64,000 bases of DNA, taken from the NCBI GenBank assembly GCA_964371655.1, contig CAYJOD010000005.1, forward strand, positions 1 through 64,000. The letters are read 5' to 3'. Positions 17,467 to 25,556 of the stretch are shown here, one piece after another (positions within the stretch are counted from its first letter, which is position 1; every line of letters starts with the position of its first letter). The notes under the pieces are model-generated. The model did not search any database. It was not told the DNA's origin and saw nothing but the letters and a program-made list of their open reading frames with translations. Source of the stretch: CAZGSN01 sp964371655 (GTDB lineage: Bacteria > Desulfobacterota > Binatia > HRBIN30). The position numbers and the translations under genes were made by a program.

Positions 17467-17617
17467 GCCGAAGAAAATCGGCACGACGGCCATAGAGGCG
17501 TCCGCTGTGACGGACGCCACCGGCTCCCTCCGTCCAGTTTCCTGGACGGCCGCGGGAGCTTTCTCGGGTTGTTACCTTCTCCCGTTCGGCTTCCTGGGCG
17601 AGGTTTCCCAATAGCCC
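17467..17617 (-). other. Cluster of consecutive stem-loops (structured RNA candidate)
   Basis: Five stems in a row: 17467-17482 (GCCGA/TCGGC), 17497-17518 (perfect 8-bp, GGCGTCCG/CGGACGCC), 17530-17549 (perfect 8-bp closed by a GAAA tetraloop when read on the minus strand), 17553-17584 (CGGGAG/CTCCCG) and about 17594-17617 (GGGC/GCCC). The GNRA loop favours transcription on the minus strand, toward the gene at 16063-17187. I could not match it to a known riboswitch or intron domain. Confidence 0.4.
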
Positions 17618-17629
17618 AAGGACATCCCT

Positions 17630-17911
17630 TTACGACTCGCCGGCGCTCACCATCAACTGCGCCCGCCCGGCCATGGCGTCGATGGTATCGAGGAACGACT
17701 GCAGCACCGCCGCGTTCATGAGCTGGAACGCGACCACCAACGCGACCCCGAGAGCAATGGCGATCATGCTCAGCGCCATGCGCCCGAAGCCGGCGCGCAG
17801 ATTACGGTAGGCGAAGCTGAACGTATGCCGCAGCCGGAGCCCCGGTCGCGGGATGTTGGCGCGTCGAGGCGGTAACGTCAGAGCCTCACGATCTGCCGGC
17901 GCGGTCGTCAC
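17630..17911 (-). pseudogene. Truncated 5' remnant of a MacB/FtsX-type ABC permease
   Basis: The 93-codon frame matches the first ~93 residues of the full permease at 21493-24147, including the first membrane segment (MALSMIAIALGVALVVAFQLM) and FLDTIDAMAGRAQLMVSAGE, then stops. The downstream 790 codons are absent. DNA similarity to the intact gene continues upstream through the start codon to the palindrome at 17949-17967 and ends right after it. Read as a duplication broken inside the gene. Confidence 0.9.
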
Positions 17912-17948
17912 GCCTCGACGAAATACGCTTGGCCCGCATAGGGAAACA

Positions 17949-17967
17949 ATGACTACGAATCAGTCAT
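17949..17967. promoter_or_regulatory. Palindromic operator candidate, copy 1
   Basis: ATGACT-N7-AGTCAT, a perfect 6-bp inverted repeat, 38 bases upstream of the remnant permease start. The same 19-base sequence lies at the same distance upstream of the intact permease (24185-24203). Confidence 0.5.
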
Positions 17968-18078
17968 CGTACCTCTGGCGCATCCAGATCCGATCTTTTC
18001 ACACGAGAACCGAAACACCGAATCGGCCCACGATACCTGGATCTTGCAAATTATTCGATTGCATCGCATATTTTGCGC

Positions 18079-19242
18079 ATGTGGATTTCGCGAGACGTGG
18101 AAGCTCGGCTACGGCGTTCGGCGCGCACCCGGCCGGTGCTGGTTCTGACCGGAGCTCGGCAAACCGGGAAGACGTCCACCTTGCGCCGACTTTTTCCCGA
18201 CCACGCTTTCGTTTCCTTGGATCTGCCCACGGAAGCGGAGCAGGCGGAGAAGGAACCGCAGGCGTTTCTGCGCCGGCACCCACCGCCGGTGCTGCTCGAC
18301 GAAGTCCAGTACGCGCCGACGCTGTTCCGCCATATCAAGGTGGCGGTGGATGCGCGGCGTAGTACCAATGGCCAGTTCCTGCTGACCGGCTCCCAGAAGT
18401 TCACGCTGATGAAAGGCGTGTCGGAGTCCCTTGCCGGCCGCGCCGACATCATCGAATTGGAGACTCTTTCGCTGAGCGAGATCCTGGCCGCCCTGCCGCG
18501 CACCACGGTGGAGGCGGCGCTGGTGCGCGGCGGCTTCCCGGAGCTGTACGCGAACCCCGAGATCGATGCCGCCGCCTTCTACAACTCCTACCTGGCCACG
18601 TATCTGGAGCGCGACATCCGCTCGTTGGCCAACGTCGGCAGCCTCCGCGACTTCGAGCGTTTCCTGCGAGCCTGCGCCCTGCGCTCGGCTAATCTACTGA
18701 ACAAGGCCGATCTCGCGCGCGACATCGGCATTGCACCATCGACGGCAACGCAGTGGTTGTCGATGTTACAGGCATCCGGACAGATCGTGCTGTTGGAGCC
18801 GTGGTTTTCCAACCGAACCAAGTCGATCGTCAAGAGTCCCAAGCTCTATCTATCCGACAGCGGCTTGCTGTGCGCGCTGTTGAATATCCGGTCGCCCGAC
18901 GCGCTACGCCAATCGCCCTTCGCCGGCGCGGTCTGGGAGACCTTCGTCTTCGCCCAGCTGCGCCATCGCGAGGCGCTGGCCGGACGCAGCGGAAGTCTGT
19001 TCTTCTGGCGCGATCGCACCCGTGAAGTGGACTTCGTCGCCGACGTCGGCGGGCGCTTGGAGCTCTTTGAAGCGAAGTGGACCGAGCTACCCGCAGCATC
19101 CGATGCGGTGAACCTTGAATTCGTACGCAACGTCGTGGGCAAGGCGCGCTTTCTCCGCGGTGCCATCGTCTGCCGGACACCACACGACCTTCCACTGGGC
19201 AACGGCTTTCGTGCCGCGCCGGTGAGCGGGCTGGGAAAGTGA
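18079..19242 (+). CDS. AAA-fold ATPase with DUF4143 (ExsD-like family of ATP-binding proteins)
   Basis: A 387-residue P-loop protein. Walker A is TGARQTGKTS (about residue 25-34), Walker B-like VLLDEVQY (about 70), and a sensor-like LLTGSQKF (about 100). The C-terminal half is DUF4143 with a winged-helix segment (NKADLARDIGIAPSTATQWLSML) and a restriction-endonuclease-like end (GSLFFWRDRTREVDFVAD, then FEAKW), suggesting a degenerate nuclease fold with E/D/K-type residues. These solo ATPases are common, often near TA genes and transposons; function is unproven. ATG 18079 is preferred over a TTG two codons earlier. Confidence 0.85.
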   Translation: MWISRDVEARLRRSARTRPVLVLTGARQTGKTSTLRRLFPDHAFVSLDLPTEAEQAEKEPQAFLRRHPPPVLLDEVQYAPTLFRHIKVAVDARRSTNGQFLLTGSQKFTLMKGVSESLAGRADIIELETLSLSEILAALPRTTVEAALVRGGFPELYANPEIDAAAFYNSYLATYLERDIRSLANVGSLRDFERFLRACALRSANLLNKADLARDIGIAPSTATQWLSMLQASGQIVLLEPWFSNRTKSIVKSPKLYLSDSGLLCALLNIRSPDALRQSPFAGAVWETFVFAQLRHREALAGRSGSLFFWRDRTREVDFVADVGGRLELFEAKWTELPAASDAVNLEFVRNVVGKARFLRGAIVCRTPHDLPLGNGFRAAPVSGLGK

Positions 19243-19271
19243 GGGGACAGCGGCAGAGGAAGGGCCCACCC

Positions 19272-19466
19272 ATGAACAAGCGACTCATTTCCCGTCTCCC
19301 CGATGCCGACATGCAAGCAGTTCCGGCCGCCTTGCTCCGCGCTGGCCAACGTGCCCGAGAGATTGCGCGGCAGACCGGTACCGCGGTGGTAGTGATGCGC
19401 GACGGCAAGCTGTTCGAAGAGCGCGAAGGGGTGTTGGAGCTGATCACGGCTGAGCCGTCAAAGTGA
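19272..19466 (+). CDS. Small protein downstream of the DUF4143 ATPase
   Basis: A 64-residue product from ATG 19272, 29 bases after the ATPase stop. It contains ARQTGTAVVVMRDGKLFEERE, a helix-strand pattern like small antitoxin-type or regulatory proteins. Short spacing on the same strand suggests an operon with the ATPase. No firm family; an in-frame start at 19239 is possible. Confidence 0.55.
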   Translation: MNKRLISRLPDADMQAVPAALLRAGQRAREIARQTGTAVVVMRDGKLFEEREGVLELITAEPSK

Positions 19467-19499
19467 GGGCCGTAGAGCCGCGAATGTTGTGATGATGGC

Positions 19500-19795
19500 G
19501 CCACGGCTACGTCTCTCCGGTCCCGCAACCGAGGCCGTAACGGCAACGGCATCCGTAACCGCATCCGAGTCCGTACCAGCAGCCGTGTCCGTCATCCGCA
19601 ACCGAGGCCGCAAGAGACGACCGCACCAGCCGTGGCGAACCGTGATCGCATTCGCAACCCGGTTGGCAACGGTTGCGGCGACGGACCCCGGATGCGGATG
19701 CAGTTGCCCCTGCGGCGCGCGGACTCGGGTGCTGATGCGGCTTCCTACTCGGCTGCGGACTCGGTCGCCGCTGCGGTGAGATTCGTCTTACCGAC
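19500..19795. repeat. Degenerate low-complexity patch 1
   Basis: Long run of loosely repeated 6-12-base words such as CGGCATCCGTAACCGC and GCAACCGAGGCCG. The words recur at 20290-20420 and 25010-25260. No strand shows credible codons; frames through it give repetitive Thr/Ala/Val or Gly/Tyr/Cys peptides. Confidence 0.6.
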
Positions 19796-19812
19796 GATGG
19801 TGCGAGAGCTCT

Positions 19813-19894
19813 GAAGACGTAGTTGCGTAGCGTGCGATACTAGCCGATGTGCTTGGGCCGCGAGGACCTACGCACCGTACGCAACTACGTCTTC
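19813..19894. repeat. 82-bp palindromic element
   Basis: Perfect 17-bp inverted arms GAAGACGTAGTTGCGTA (19813-19829) and its complement (19878-19894), extended by about five more paired bases. It could fold as a long hairpin. MITE-like or REP-like; no target duplication recognised. Confidence 0.75.
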
Positions 19895-19952
19895 GAGGCC
19901 CCTGGCTGATGTCGACACATTTCAATGTCTGCGTGCCGAAGCCTAAGTACTG

Positions 19953-19986
19953 GCAATCCGCGTGAATCCGTGTCCATCCGTGGTTT
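19953..19986. repeat. Single arm of the ATCCGTG-type inverted element
   Basis: Reads AATCCGCGTGAATCCGTGTC followed by CATCCGTGGTTT, the same motif as the arms of the paired elements at 32660-32815 and 34015-34167. No partner arm is seen nearby. Confidence 0.65.
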
Positions 19987-20142
19987 GAATCTAGGTTCTT
20001 AAGCTCAAAGTACCGGTGCCATTGGCCATCGACCGGAAAACATCTCTTGGAACCGCCGACGCAAACCGACAAGCGCGTATGACCGTCGAAACTGCTCGGA
20101 AGAAAGCGGCACTAACATATACAGGCGAGCGCTGGCGACTAA

Positions 20143-20250
20143 GAATTCTCGCGCCAAGACGCAAAGCCGCAAAGGTAAGGCGCTGAGCTCGCGCTTCCAC
20201 CTCGTTCCGAAAGCCGCTTTGCGCTCTTGGCGGCTTGGCGCGAGAATTTC
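20143..20250. repeat. Paired inverted repeat, CGCCAAGACGCAAAG type
   Basis: Left arm 20143-20170 (GAATTCTCGCGCCAAGACGC then AAAGCCGC) pairs with 20221-20250 across about 50 bases. A single similar word (GCGCCAAGACGCAAGGCCGG) occurs at about 12118. Non-coding. Confidence 0.75.
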
Positions 20251-20289
20251 TTTCAAGCCTGAGTTCCATCGACCCCGTCTCTTGTAGGC

Positions 20290-20420
20290 ATCGGCGTCGA
20301 TGACGGGGACTGCATCCGCAACCACCCGGTCGGCAACGGACTCGAATGCGGTTGCCACTGCAATGGACGCGGTTGCGTAGTCGGCAGCGGCTTCGGTTTC
20401 GCGGCTGCGGAATCGATGTC
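20290..20420. repeat. Degenerate low-complexity patch 2
   Basis: Words such as GGCAACGGACTCGAATGCGG and GGTTGCGTAGTCGGCAGCGG, related to patches 19500-19795 and 25010-25260. No gene supported between 19467 and 20570. Confidence 0.55.
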
Positions 20421-20570
20421 ATTGATTTCCTTCTTGGCGTCTTGATGGTTTAATCAATCAGGACCATCGAATGACGCATCAACTGATTATCGAGTATGGG
20501 GGCGATGTCTTGCTCAGCACCGCGAGCACTCTATTCCCTGTCAGCGATTTCCTGTAACGGAGGAAATGCA

Positions 20571-20873
20571 ATGACTCATCGGTTGCCGGCGGATCCCGAA
20601 GCGGTTGCACAAGTGTGCCGCCGTCATCACATTCGTACGCTATCCTTGTTTGGCTCCGTTCTCACGGGGACCGACCGTCCCGATAGTGACGTGGACCTGT
20701 TGGTGGAGTTCGAGCCCGGCAAGAAACCGGGTTTACTGGCACTCGCGGCAATTGAGGCCGAGCTATCGGCGCTCCTAGGTGGACGTCGCGTCGATTTGCG
20801 TACGGCCCAAGACTTGAGCCGGCACTTCCGCGACCGTGTGCTGAGCACGGCCGAGGTCCAGTATGCGGGATGA
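20571..20873 (+). CDS. mntA: MNT-domain nucleotidyltransferase antitoxin (MntA-like)
   Basis: A 100-residue minimal nucleotidyltransferase. The catalytic motif FGSVLTGTDRPDSDVDLLVEF (G-S-x10-D-x-D) is intact at about residues 24-44. In studied MNT-HEPN systems this antitoxin adenylylates a tyrosine of the HEPN toxin. It starts at ATG 20571 after CGGAGGAAATGCA, a strong ribosome-binding site, and overlaps the toxin gene by 11 bases, the typical MNT-first order. Confidence 0.88.
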   Translation: MTHRLPADPEAVAQVCRRHHIRTLSLFGSVLTGTDRPDSDVDLLVEFEPGKKPGLLALAAIEAELSALLGGRRVDLRTAQDLSRHFRDRVLSTAEVQYAG

Positions 20874-21201
20874 TGATCGCATCCCCGTCCCTCACATGAT
20901 CGAGGCCGCCGAGTCCGCGCTTTCCTTCGTGGCTGGTCGAGTTCGGGCCGATCTCGACCACGACCGCATGCTGCTCTTTGGTGTCGTTCGCGCGATCGAG
21001 GTGATTGGAGAAGCGGCCGCCAAGGTCTCAGAGGATACTCGGATGCGCGCGTCAGAGGTTCCGTGGAGGGCCATCGTCTCGATGCGCAATCGCCTGATCC
21101 ACGCCTACTTCGACATCGATCACGATATCGTATGGCAAACAGCGACCGAGGAGATCCCTGCGCTTCTTCCGTCGCTGCGGGCTCTACTCCCGGGGCAATG
21201 A
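20863..21201 (+). CDS. hepT: HEPN-domain toxin (HepT-like, DUF86)
   Basis: A 112-residue all-helical HEPN ribonuclease-type toxin. The R-x4-H motif is RNRLIH followed by AYF (about residues 72-80); the tyrosine is the residue modified by the MNT partner in characterised pairs. It overlaps mntA by 11 bases and so is translationally coupled to it. Together they form toxin-antitoxin pair 1. Confidence 0.88.
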   Translation: MRDDDRIPVPHMIEAAESALSFVAGRVRADLDHDRMLLFGVVRAIEVIGEAAAKVSEDTRMRASEVPWRAIVSMRNRLIHAYFDIDHDIVWQTATEEIPALLPSLRALLPGQ

Positions 21202-21401
21202 GGGCGGGCCTGACAATTACCCACCACGAACGCATCGGCCAGGCTCTGGTTCTGCTCAGAGAGGGCCTGTGGCCTGGAGCCGCGGCGCGATATTGTAACG
21301 CCGCACGAGATGTAGGCAGTGGTCGCTCCCGGCAGGCTGAGTTCGTCGATCGCCTGATCGTTGATGTGCAAACCGTCGTCCACGGTTGTGTCACACGATG
21401 A
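21198..21401 (+). pseudogene. Swt1-like HEPN N-terminal fragment
   Basis: An ATGA overlap with the hepT stop opens a 67-codon frame. Its start, LTITHHERIGQALVLLREGL, matches the N-terminal helix of Swt1-type HEPN domains found at the front of large ATPases of BREX/DUF499 type. The similarity fades after about 30 residues and the frame stops, so it is probably the severed start of a larger gene. It might instead be a small intact protein coupled to hepT. Confidence 0.4.
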
Positions 21402-21492
21402 ACATGTATCGACGGGCGCTCTACCTAGTACGACTCCACCGAGAAGTTCGTCGATCACCACCTCGTCGTCGGCACAATCCCCCGTGCAGGTT

Positions 21493-24147
21493 TCACTCGT
21501 TGCGGAGCGCTTCGGATACCGACATGCGCCCGGCGCGTATCGCCGGGATCAAGGAGCCCACAACGCAAAGGGATATGGTGAGAACGGACGCGCCCAGGAC
21601 AAAGTTAATGGGCAGATGGAAGTCCAACTTCCATCCGAGAACTGCGGGAAATTGAACGTTGACCCAGAACCACCCAAGTACGGCGCCGGCAACCGCCGCA
21701 AGCCCTAGACCCAAGCTGCCAAGCAGCACGGACTCCAGAACGATGATCTGCGACGACTCGAGTCGAGGCAGGCCGACCGCACGGAGCATTCCGATTTCCC
21801 GCGTACGATCGGCGACACTGCTGGCGAGGGTGTCCATGATGCCGACCAACGCGAGCAGAAACACAATGAGCTCCATGAGGTAGAGAACGTCGAACGCCCG
21901 GCGCACTTGTTCCGCGAAGTAGGCAACGATCTCTTCCCGAGAACGGACCTGGATTCGATAGCGGGGACCGAATGTCTGATCGATCTTGCGTCGCACAGCG
22001 CCTTCATCCTCGGGCCGCTGCAACGCCACGTGCACGAGTGCCACCTGGTGGTCGTCCCAGATTTCCCGATACTTGTCTCTGTTCATGACGACCGCGTTCT
22101 CGATCGGCACGTCGGTCACCGCCGCGACGAGCAGGTCGACCGATCCTCGCGGTGACTGGATCGCAATTCGGTCTCCAGGTCTTATCCCGTGCGCTGCGGA
22201 GAACGCACGCGTCACGAAAGCCGCTTCTCCGCGCGCAATCAGCTCGTCGGCATCGGGAAGGGGAGGCTCGGATTTTGGCCAGTCATAGATTCGCCCGTCA
22301 CGAAAGAAGGTCGCGTCGTACGCTTTCAGAAATGTCGAGCTCGACGCATAGGTGAGCTCGATGCTCTGTTCGCCGGCGGCGACAGCGACTCCCTCGACGC
22401 GTCCGATCTCGTCGATCAGTTGCTCCCCGAGCGGTGCCCCCCAATATGCGCCGCTCACGAATGCCGAACTGATGATGAGCTGCGCTCTGAGGCTTCGATT
22501 TAGGATCGAGACCAAGGTGCGCTCAAAACTCCATCCGAGCACGCCGAAGAGCAGCACCGCGCCCAGACCTACACCCAGGGTTGCAACGGTGAGGGCAGCG
22601 CGTCGCGGTCGCGCCGTGATGCTGCTTGCGGCCATCGCGGCTCTATGACCTTCGGCACTCTGAAACAACCTGGTCGCTAGCCGTGCACCGAAACGCACGA
22701 GAGGGGCGGCCATAAGCCCGGTCAGGATGGTGATGAGCACCATGGTGATATGGCCGAACACGACCGTGTGCGTTTCTCGCTGCAGCAAAATCAGAATCGT
22801 CGCGGCCGTCAGTAATAGAAGCCGGATGCCCCAAGCGAAGATTCCACCTCGCGATGCGAATTCTCGCCCGCGCAGGCGCAGGGCGGCGACGGGTTGTGTG
22901 CGCGCAAGACGGAGCGCCGGCATGATTGCGGCGGCGAGCGCGGCAAGTATGCCGACGCAACAACCGATGCCAACGCCGCGCCAATCGGCGACGGACTGAG
23001 CGGCCGGCGGCGGTAATCGAAACGTAATCGCGGTGGCAGCGGCGAAGAAGGGCAGCGCGTAATGGCCGACAACGGCTCCGAGCGCGAGTCCGACACCGAT
23101 GCCGCCGGCTCCGAGCAGGGCACTCTCTTTGAGAAGCTCGATGAAGACACTGCGCTGCGGCATCCCGATCGCCCGCATCAAACCGACTTCCCACGTTCTA
23201 GATTCGAACACCGCACTCAGGCGGCTGAAGCAAATTACAAATCCGGCAAGAATCGCCAGCAAGCTGAAGGCGGTGACCATTGCCTGGAATCCGGCGATAG
23301 AGCTGCGCACGACACTCTTGCGCAGCCTGGGCTCATCGACGACCATCGCCGTACCCACGACCTTCGAAAGTGCGGCCTTCATCAGCTCAACCTCGTACCC
23401 GTCATCGATCAACACGTCGATCTGGTTGATCTGCCTGTCTGCAGTAAACGCCCGCTCCGCCGCGAACAGGTCCATGACGACGATGCGGCCTCGTAAAGTT
23501 TGCGCCAGGCCTTGGGCTTCGAGGAGGGCTTTGATGGTGAAGGTCTGCACGCCGTTGGGGGTGACCAGGGGGAGCTTGTCGCCTTTCTTCAAGCCACGCT
23601 TGTCGGCGAACTCTTTTCCCAAGATGATCGAGTCGGGGGAGTTGAGGAACTCGACCATGTCTTCGATGACGCTGTTGGGAGAGCCGGCGGGTTTGTCGGC
23701 GTCGTGGTAGACGCGGATGGCGCTTTCGTTGGTGAGGTCGACGCCTTGCACGGTGAGCATCTCGCCGGAGCCGTCGTCGGGGAAGGCGTTGCTGCGCACC
23801 AGCGGCACCGCAAGCTTTACGCCGGGGACCGCCTTCACCTTATCGAGGACGTCCTCCGAGAAGCTCAGACCCTCGCCGGCGCTCACCATCAACTGCGCCC
23901 GCCCGGCCATGGCGTCGATGGTATCGAGGAACGACTGCAGCACCGCGGCGTTCATCAGCTGGAACGCGACCACCAACGCCACTCCCAACGCAATGGCGAT
24001 CATGCTCAGCGCCATGCGCCCGAAGCCGGCACGCAGGTTACGGTAGGCGAAGCTGAACGTATGGCGCAGCCGCAGACCCGGTCGCGGGATGTGGGCAGGC
24101 CGAGGCAGTTGTAGGCGAACACCACGATCTGCCGCGACCGACGTCAT
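21493..24147 (-). CDS. MacB/FtsX-type ABC transporter permease 1
   Basis: An 884-residue inner-membrane permease with two FtsX blocks. The first membrane helix is at residues 45-67, followed by a periplasmic MacB_PCD-like domain (about 68-265), three helices (about 280-410), a linker helix pair, a second periplasmic domain (about 530-730) and a final FtsX block with the family motif REIGMLRAVGLPRLESSQII (about 775-795). The family exports lipoproteins, peptides or lipids with a LolD/MacB-type ATPase. No ATPase is adjacent; the nearest is at 28133-28864. Residues 57-234 are identical to permease 2 at DNA level. The palindrome 24185-24203 lies 38 bases upstream. Confidence 0.92.
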   Translation of the reverse strand: MTSVAADRGVRLQLPRPAHIPRPGLRLRHTFSFAYRNLRAGFGRMALSMIAIALGVALVVAFQLMNAAVLQSFLDTIDAMAGRAQLMVSAGEGLSFSEDVLDKVKAVPGVKLAVPLVRSNAFPDDGSGEMLTVQGVDLTNESAIRVYHDADKPAGSPNSVIEDMVEFLNSPDSIILGKEFADKRGLKKGDKLPLVTPNGVQTFTIKALLEAQGLAQTLRGRIVVMDLFAAERAFTADRQINQIDVLIDDGYEVELMKAALSKVVGTAMVVDEPRLRKSVVRSSIAGFQAMVTAFSLLAILAGFVICFSRLSAVFESRTWEVGLMRAIGMPQRSVFIELLKESALLGAGGIGVGLALGAVVGHYALPFFAAATAITFRLPPPAAQSVADWRGVGIGCCVGILAALAAAIMPALRLARTQPVAALRLRGREFASRGGIFAWGIRLLLLTAATILILLQRETHTVVFGHITMVLITILTGLMAAPLVRFGARLATRLFQSAEGHRAAMAASSITARPRRAALTVATLGVGLGAVLLFGVLGWSFERTLVSILNRSLRAQLIISSAFVSGAYWGAPLGEQLIDEIGRVEGVAVAAGEQSIELTYASSSTFLKAYDATFFRDGRIYDWPKSEPPLPDADELIARGEAAFVTRAFSAAHGIRPGDRIAIQSPRGSVDLLVAAVTDVPIENAVVMNRDKYREIWDDHQVALVHVALQRPEDEGAVRRKIDQTFGPRYRIQVRSREEIVAYFAEQVRRAFDVLYLMELIVFLLALVGIMDTLASSVADRTREIGMLRAVGLPRLESSQIIVLESVLLGSLGLGLAAVAGAVLGWFWVNVQFPAVLGWKLDFHLPINFVLGASVLTISLCVVGSLIPAIRAGRMSVSEALRNE
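23444..23979 (-). repeat. 536-bp segment identical to 27508-28043
   Basis: Comparing the two permease genes base by base, I found no difference over this stretch, while both flanks diverge quickly on the left and gradually on the right. The offset is 4064 bp. The pattern suggests gene conversion or a very recent duplication followed by replacement of the rest. Confidence 0.85.
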
Positions 24148-24184
24148 GACTCGATGACCTACGCTTGTCCCGCATACGGAGGCA

Positions 24185-24203
24185 ATGACTACGAATCAGT
24201 CAT
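24185..24203. promoter_or_regulatory. Palindromic operator candidate, copy 2
   Basis: ATGACT-N7-AGTCAT, 38 bases upstream of permease 1, identical to 17949-17967. DNA similarity between the two loci stops immediately beyond the palindrome. Confidence 0.5.
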
Positions 24204-24226
24204 CGGCCGTCCTCACGGGCCGCCGG

Positions 24227-24571
24227 TCACGTTGCGGGCTTTGAGGAGAAGGGAAGGCGAGCCTTGAGGTCTGGAAGGTCTGTTTCGATGACCTCCCAGA
24301 TGATCTCCAGATCCAGTCCGAAATATTCGTGAACGATACGGTTGCGCAACCCGGCTATGCGTTGCCACGGGATCTCCGGGTGGGTTGCGGCGAAGTCATT
24401 CGGCATCTGACGGGCTGCCTCGCCAATGATCTCCAGGTTCCGGACTACCGCATCGACTGTCTTTTCGTCACTGAGGAAGGCCTCGCGGTGGAACCCGCGT
24501 TTATAGTCCTCGATCTTCCGAATCGCTGCGGCGATGTCTTCGATCAGAAGATCGGCGTCGCGTTCAGGCAT
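24227..24571 (-). CDS. hepT: HEPN-domain toxin (HepT-like, DUF86), pair 2
   Basis: A 114-residue HEPN protein starting at ATG 24571 (MPERDADLLIEDIAAAIRK). The R-x4-H motif is RNRIVHEYF (about residues 80-88). It is distinct in sequence from the HepT at 20863-21201 but has the same architecture, and overlaps its nucleotidyltransferase partner by 8 bases. The frame is open further upstream, but that stretch belongs to the overlapping partner gene. Confidence 0.88.
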   Translation of the reverse strand: MPERDADLLIEDIAAAIRKIEDYKRGFHREAFLSDEKTVDAVVRNLEIIGEAARQMPNDFAATHPEIPWQRIAGLRNRIVHEYFGLDLEIIWEVIETDLPDLKARLPFSSKPAT

Positions 24572-24854
24572 CAACAAGCTCGGGTTCGATTCGCTTCCAG
24601 AGCGACGGCTTGATCGCCCGCCGCGAAACAAGATCAACGCGTCGACCGACAGCACGTTCGATCTCGTCGGCAAGGTCCACGAACCGCAGTCCAATCGAGG
24701 GATCCACCTCCACCAAGACGTCAACGTCACTGTCCTCCACGGCGTCTCCGCGGGCCCAGGATCCGAACAGCGCCAGCCTTTTGATTGGGTAGCGAGTGGC
24801 GAGCAGCTCGCGCTGCCCGTGGAGGATGGCAAGTAGCTCTTCTCGGGTGGTCAT
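24564..24854 (-). CDS. mntA: MNT-domain nucleotidyltransferase antitoxin, pair 2
   Basis: A 96-residue minimal nucleotidyltransferase with the motif FGSWARGDAVEDSDVDVLVEV (G-S-x10-D-x-D, about residues 30-50), and a later VDLV strand. It precedes and overlaps the HEPN toxin. The pair lies between permeases 1 and 2 on the same strand, but promoter sharing with permease 2 is unlikely because 700 bases of repeat-rich DNA separate them. Confidence 0.88.
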   Translation of the reverse strand: MTTREELLAILHGQRELLATRYPIKRLALFGSWARGDAVEDSDVDVLVEVDPSIGLRFVDLADEIERAVGRRVDLVSRRAIKPSLWKRIEPELVDA

Positions 24855-25556
24855 GATGACTCACTGTACCCGATTGACCCGCCGCAATACCAGCACCGAG
24901 GGGCAAAGGGACATTCCTAGCGCTCTCCTGCTTTGACATTGAATGACCGATCACGAGGGGCCGCAGCGACAACCGGGCGTTCCTAACTTTTCAACTTCGC
25001 GGTTCGGCTTCCAGCTGTTCCGCAACCGAGGCCGTAACCGCAACGGCATCCGTAACCGCGTCCGAGTCCGTAACTGCAGCCGTGGGCGTCATCCGCGACC
25101 GAGACTGCAGCAGACGAGCGCGGCGACGGTAGTAACCGGGACTGCATCCGCAGCCCGGTCGGCAACGGACTCGGTTGCGGCGGCGGGTTGCCACGGCGGC
25201 CAACGGACGCGGTTGCGGCTGCGTACTCGGCAGCGGACTCGGTCGCCGCTGCGGGATCGATCTATTCACGACTTCGTAGCGCCTACTCGATCCACCTTCG
25301 CTCGCAATTGGTCGGGGCTGGGATACGCCGCGAGATCGTCCGAATAGTCGCTGCGTCCCGCAGTTTTCCCGTCCTCCCTTAGAAAGGAATCTGGACGCGC
25401 CGAGTCATCGACATTCTTCTCCGACCTACAGCCTCCGGTCTGCGGCCTACAGCCAGCGCGGCCAGCCTCGATCGAGTTCCGACGATCGTAACGGCCCTGC
25501 AAATGATCGCTGCACCCTTGGTTTTGGCCCTACGGCCGGGCTCTGCATTCTACCGC
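24855..25556. other. Long non-coding gap with low-complexity DNA
   Basis: No gene is supported in this 700-base gap between pair 2 and permease 2. It contains degenerate patch 3 (25010-25260) and otherwise unremarkable sequence with a short GCCTCCGGTCTGCGGCCTAC tandem at about 25430. Confidence 0.5.
25010..25260. repeat. Degenerate low-complexity patch 3
   Basis: Shares words with patches at 19500 and 20290, for example CCGTAACCGCAACGGCATCC and GCGGACTCGGTCGCCGCTGC. The first 60 bases align well with about 19524-19580. Frames through it give repetitive peptides and are not credible genes. Confidence 0.6.

Noticed and set aside
17521..17617. Stem-loops considered as a c-di-GMP, cobalamin riboswitch or group II intron
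   Set aside because: The conserved boxes of these classes could not be found; kept only as an unassigned structured candidate.
23500..24114. Plus-strand frame of 204 codons found identically in both permeases
   Set aside because: It is the antisense of the shared permease segment; its conservation only reflects the DNA identity.
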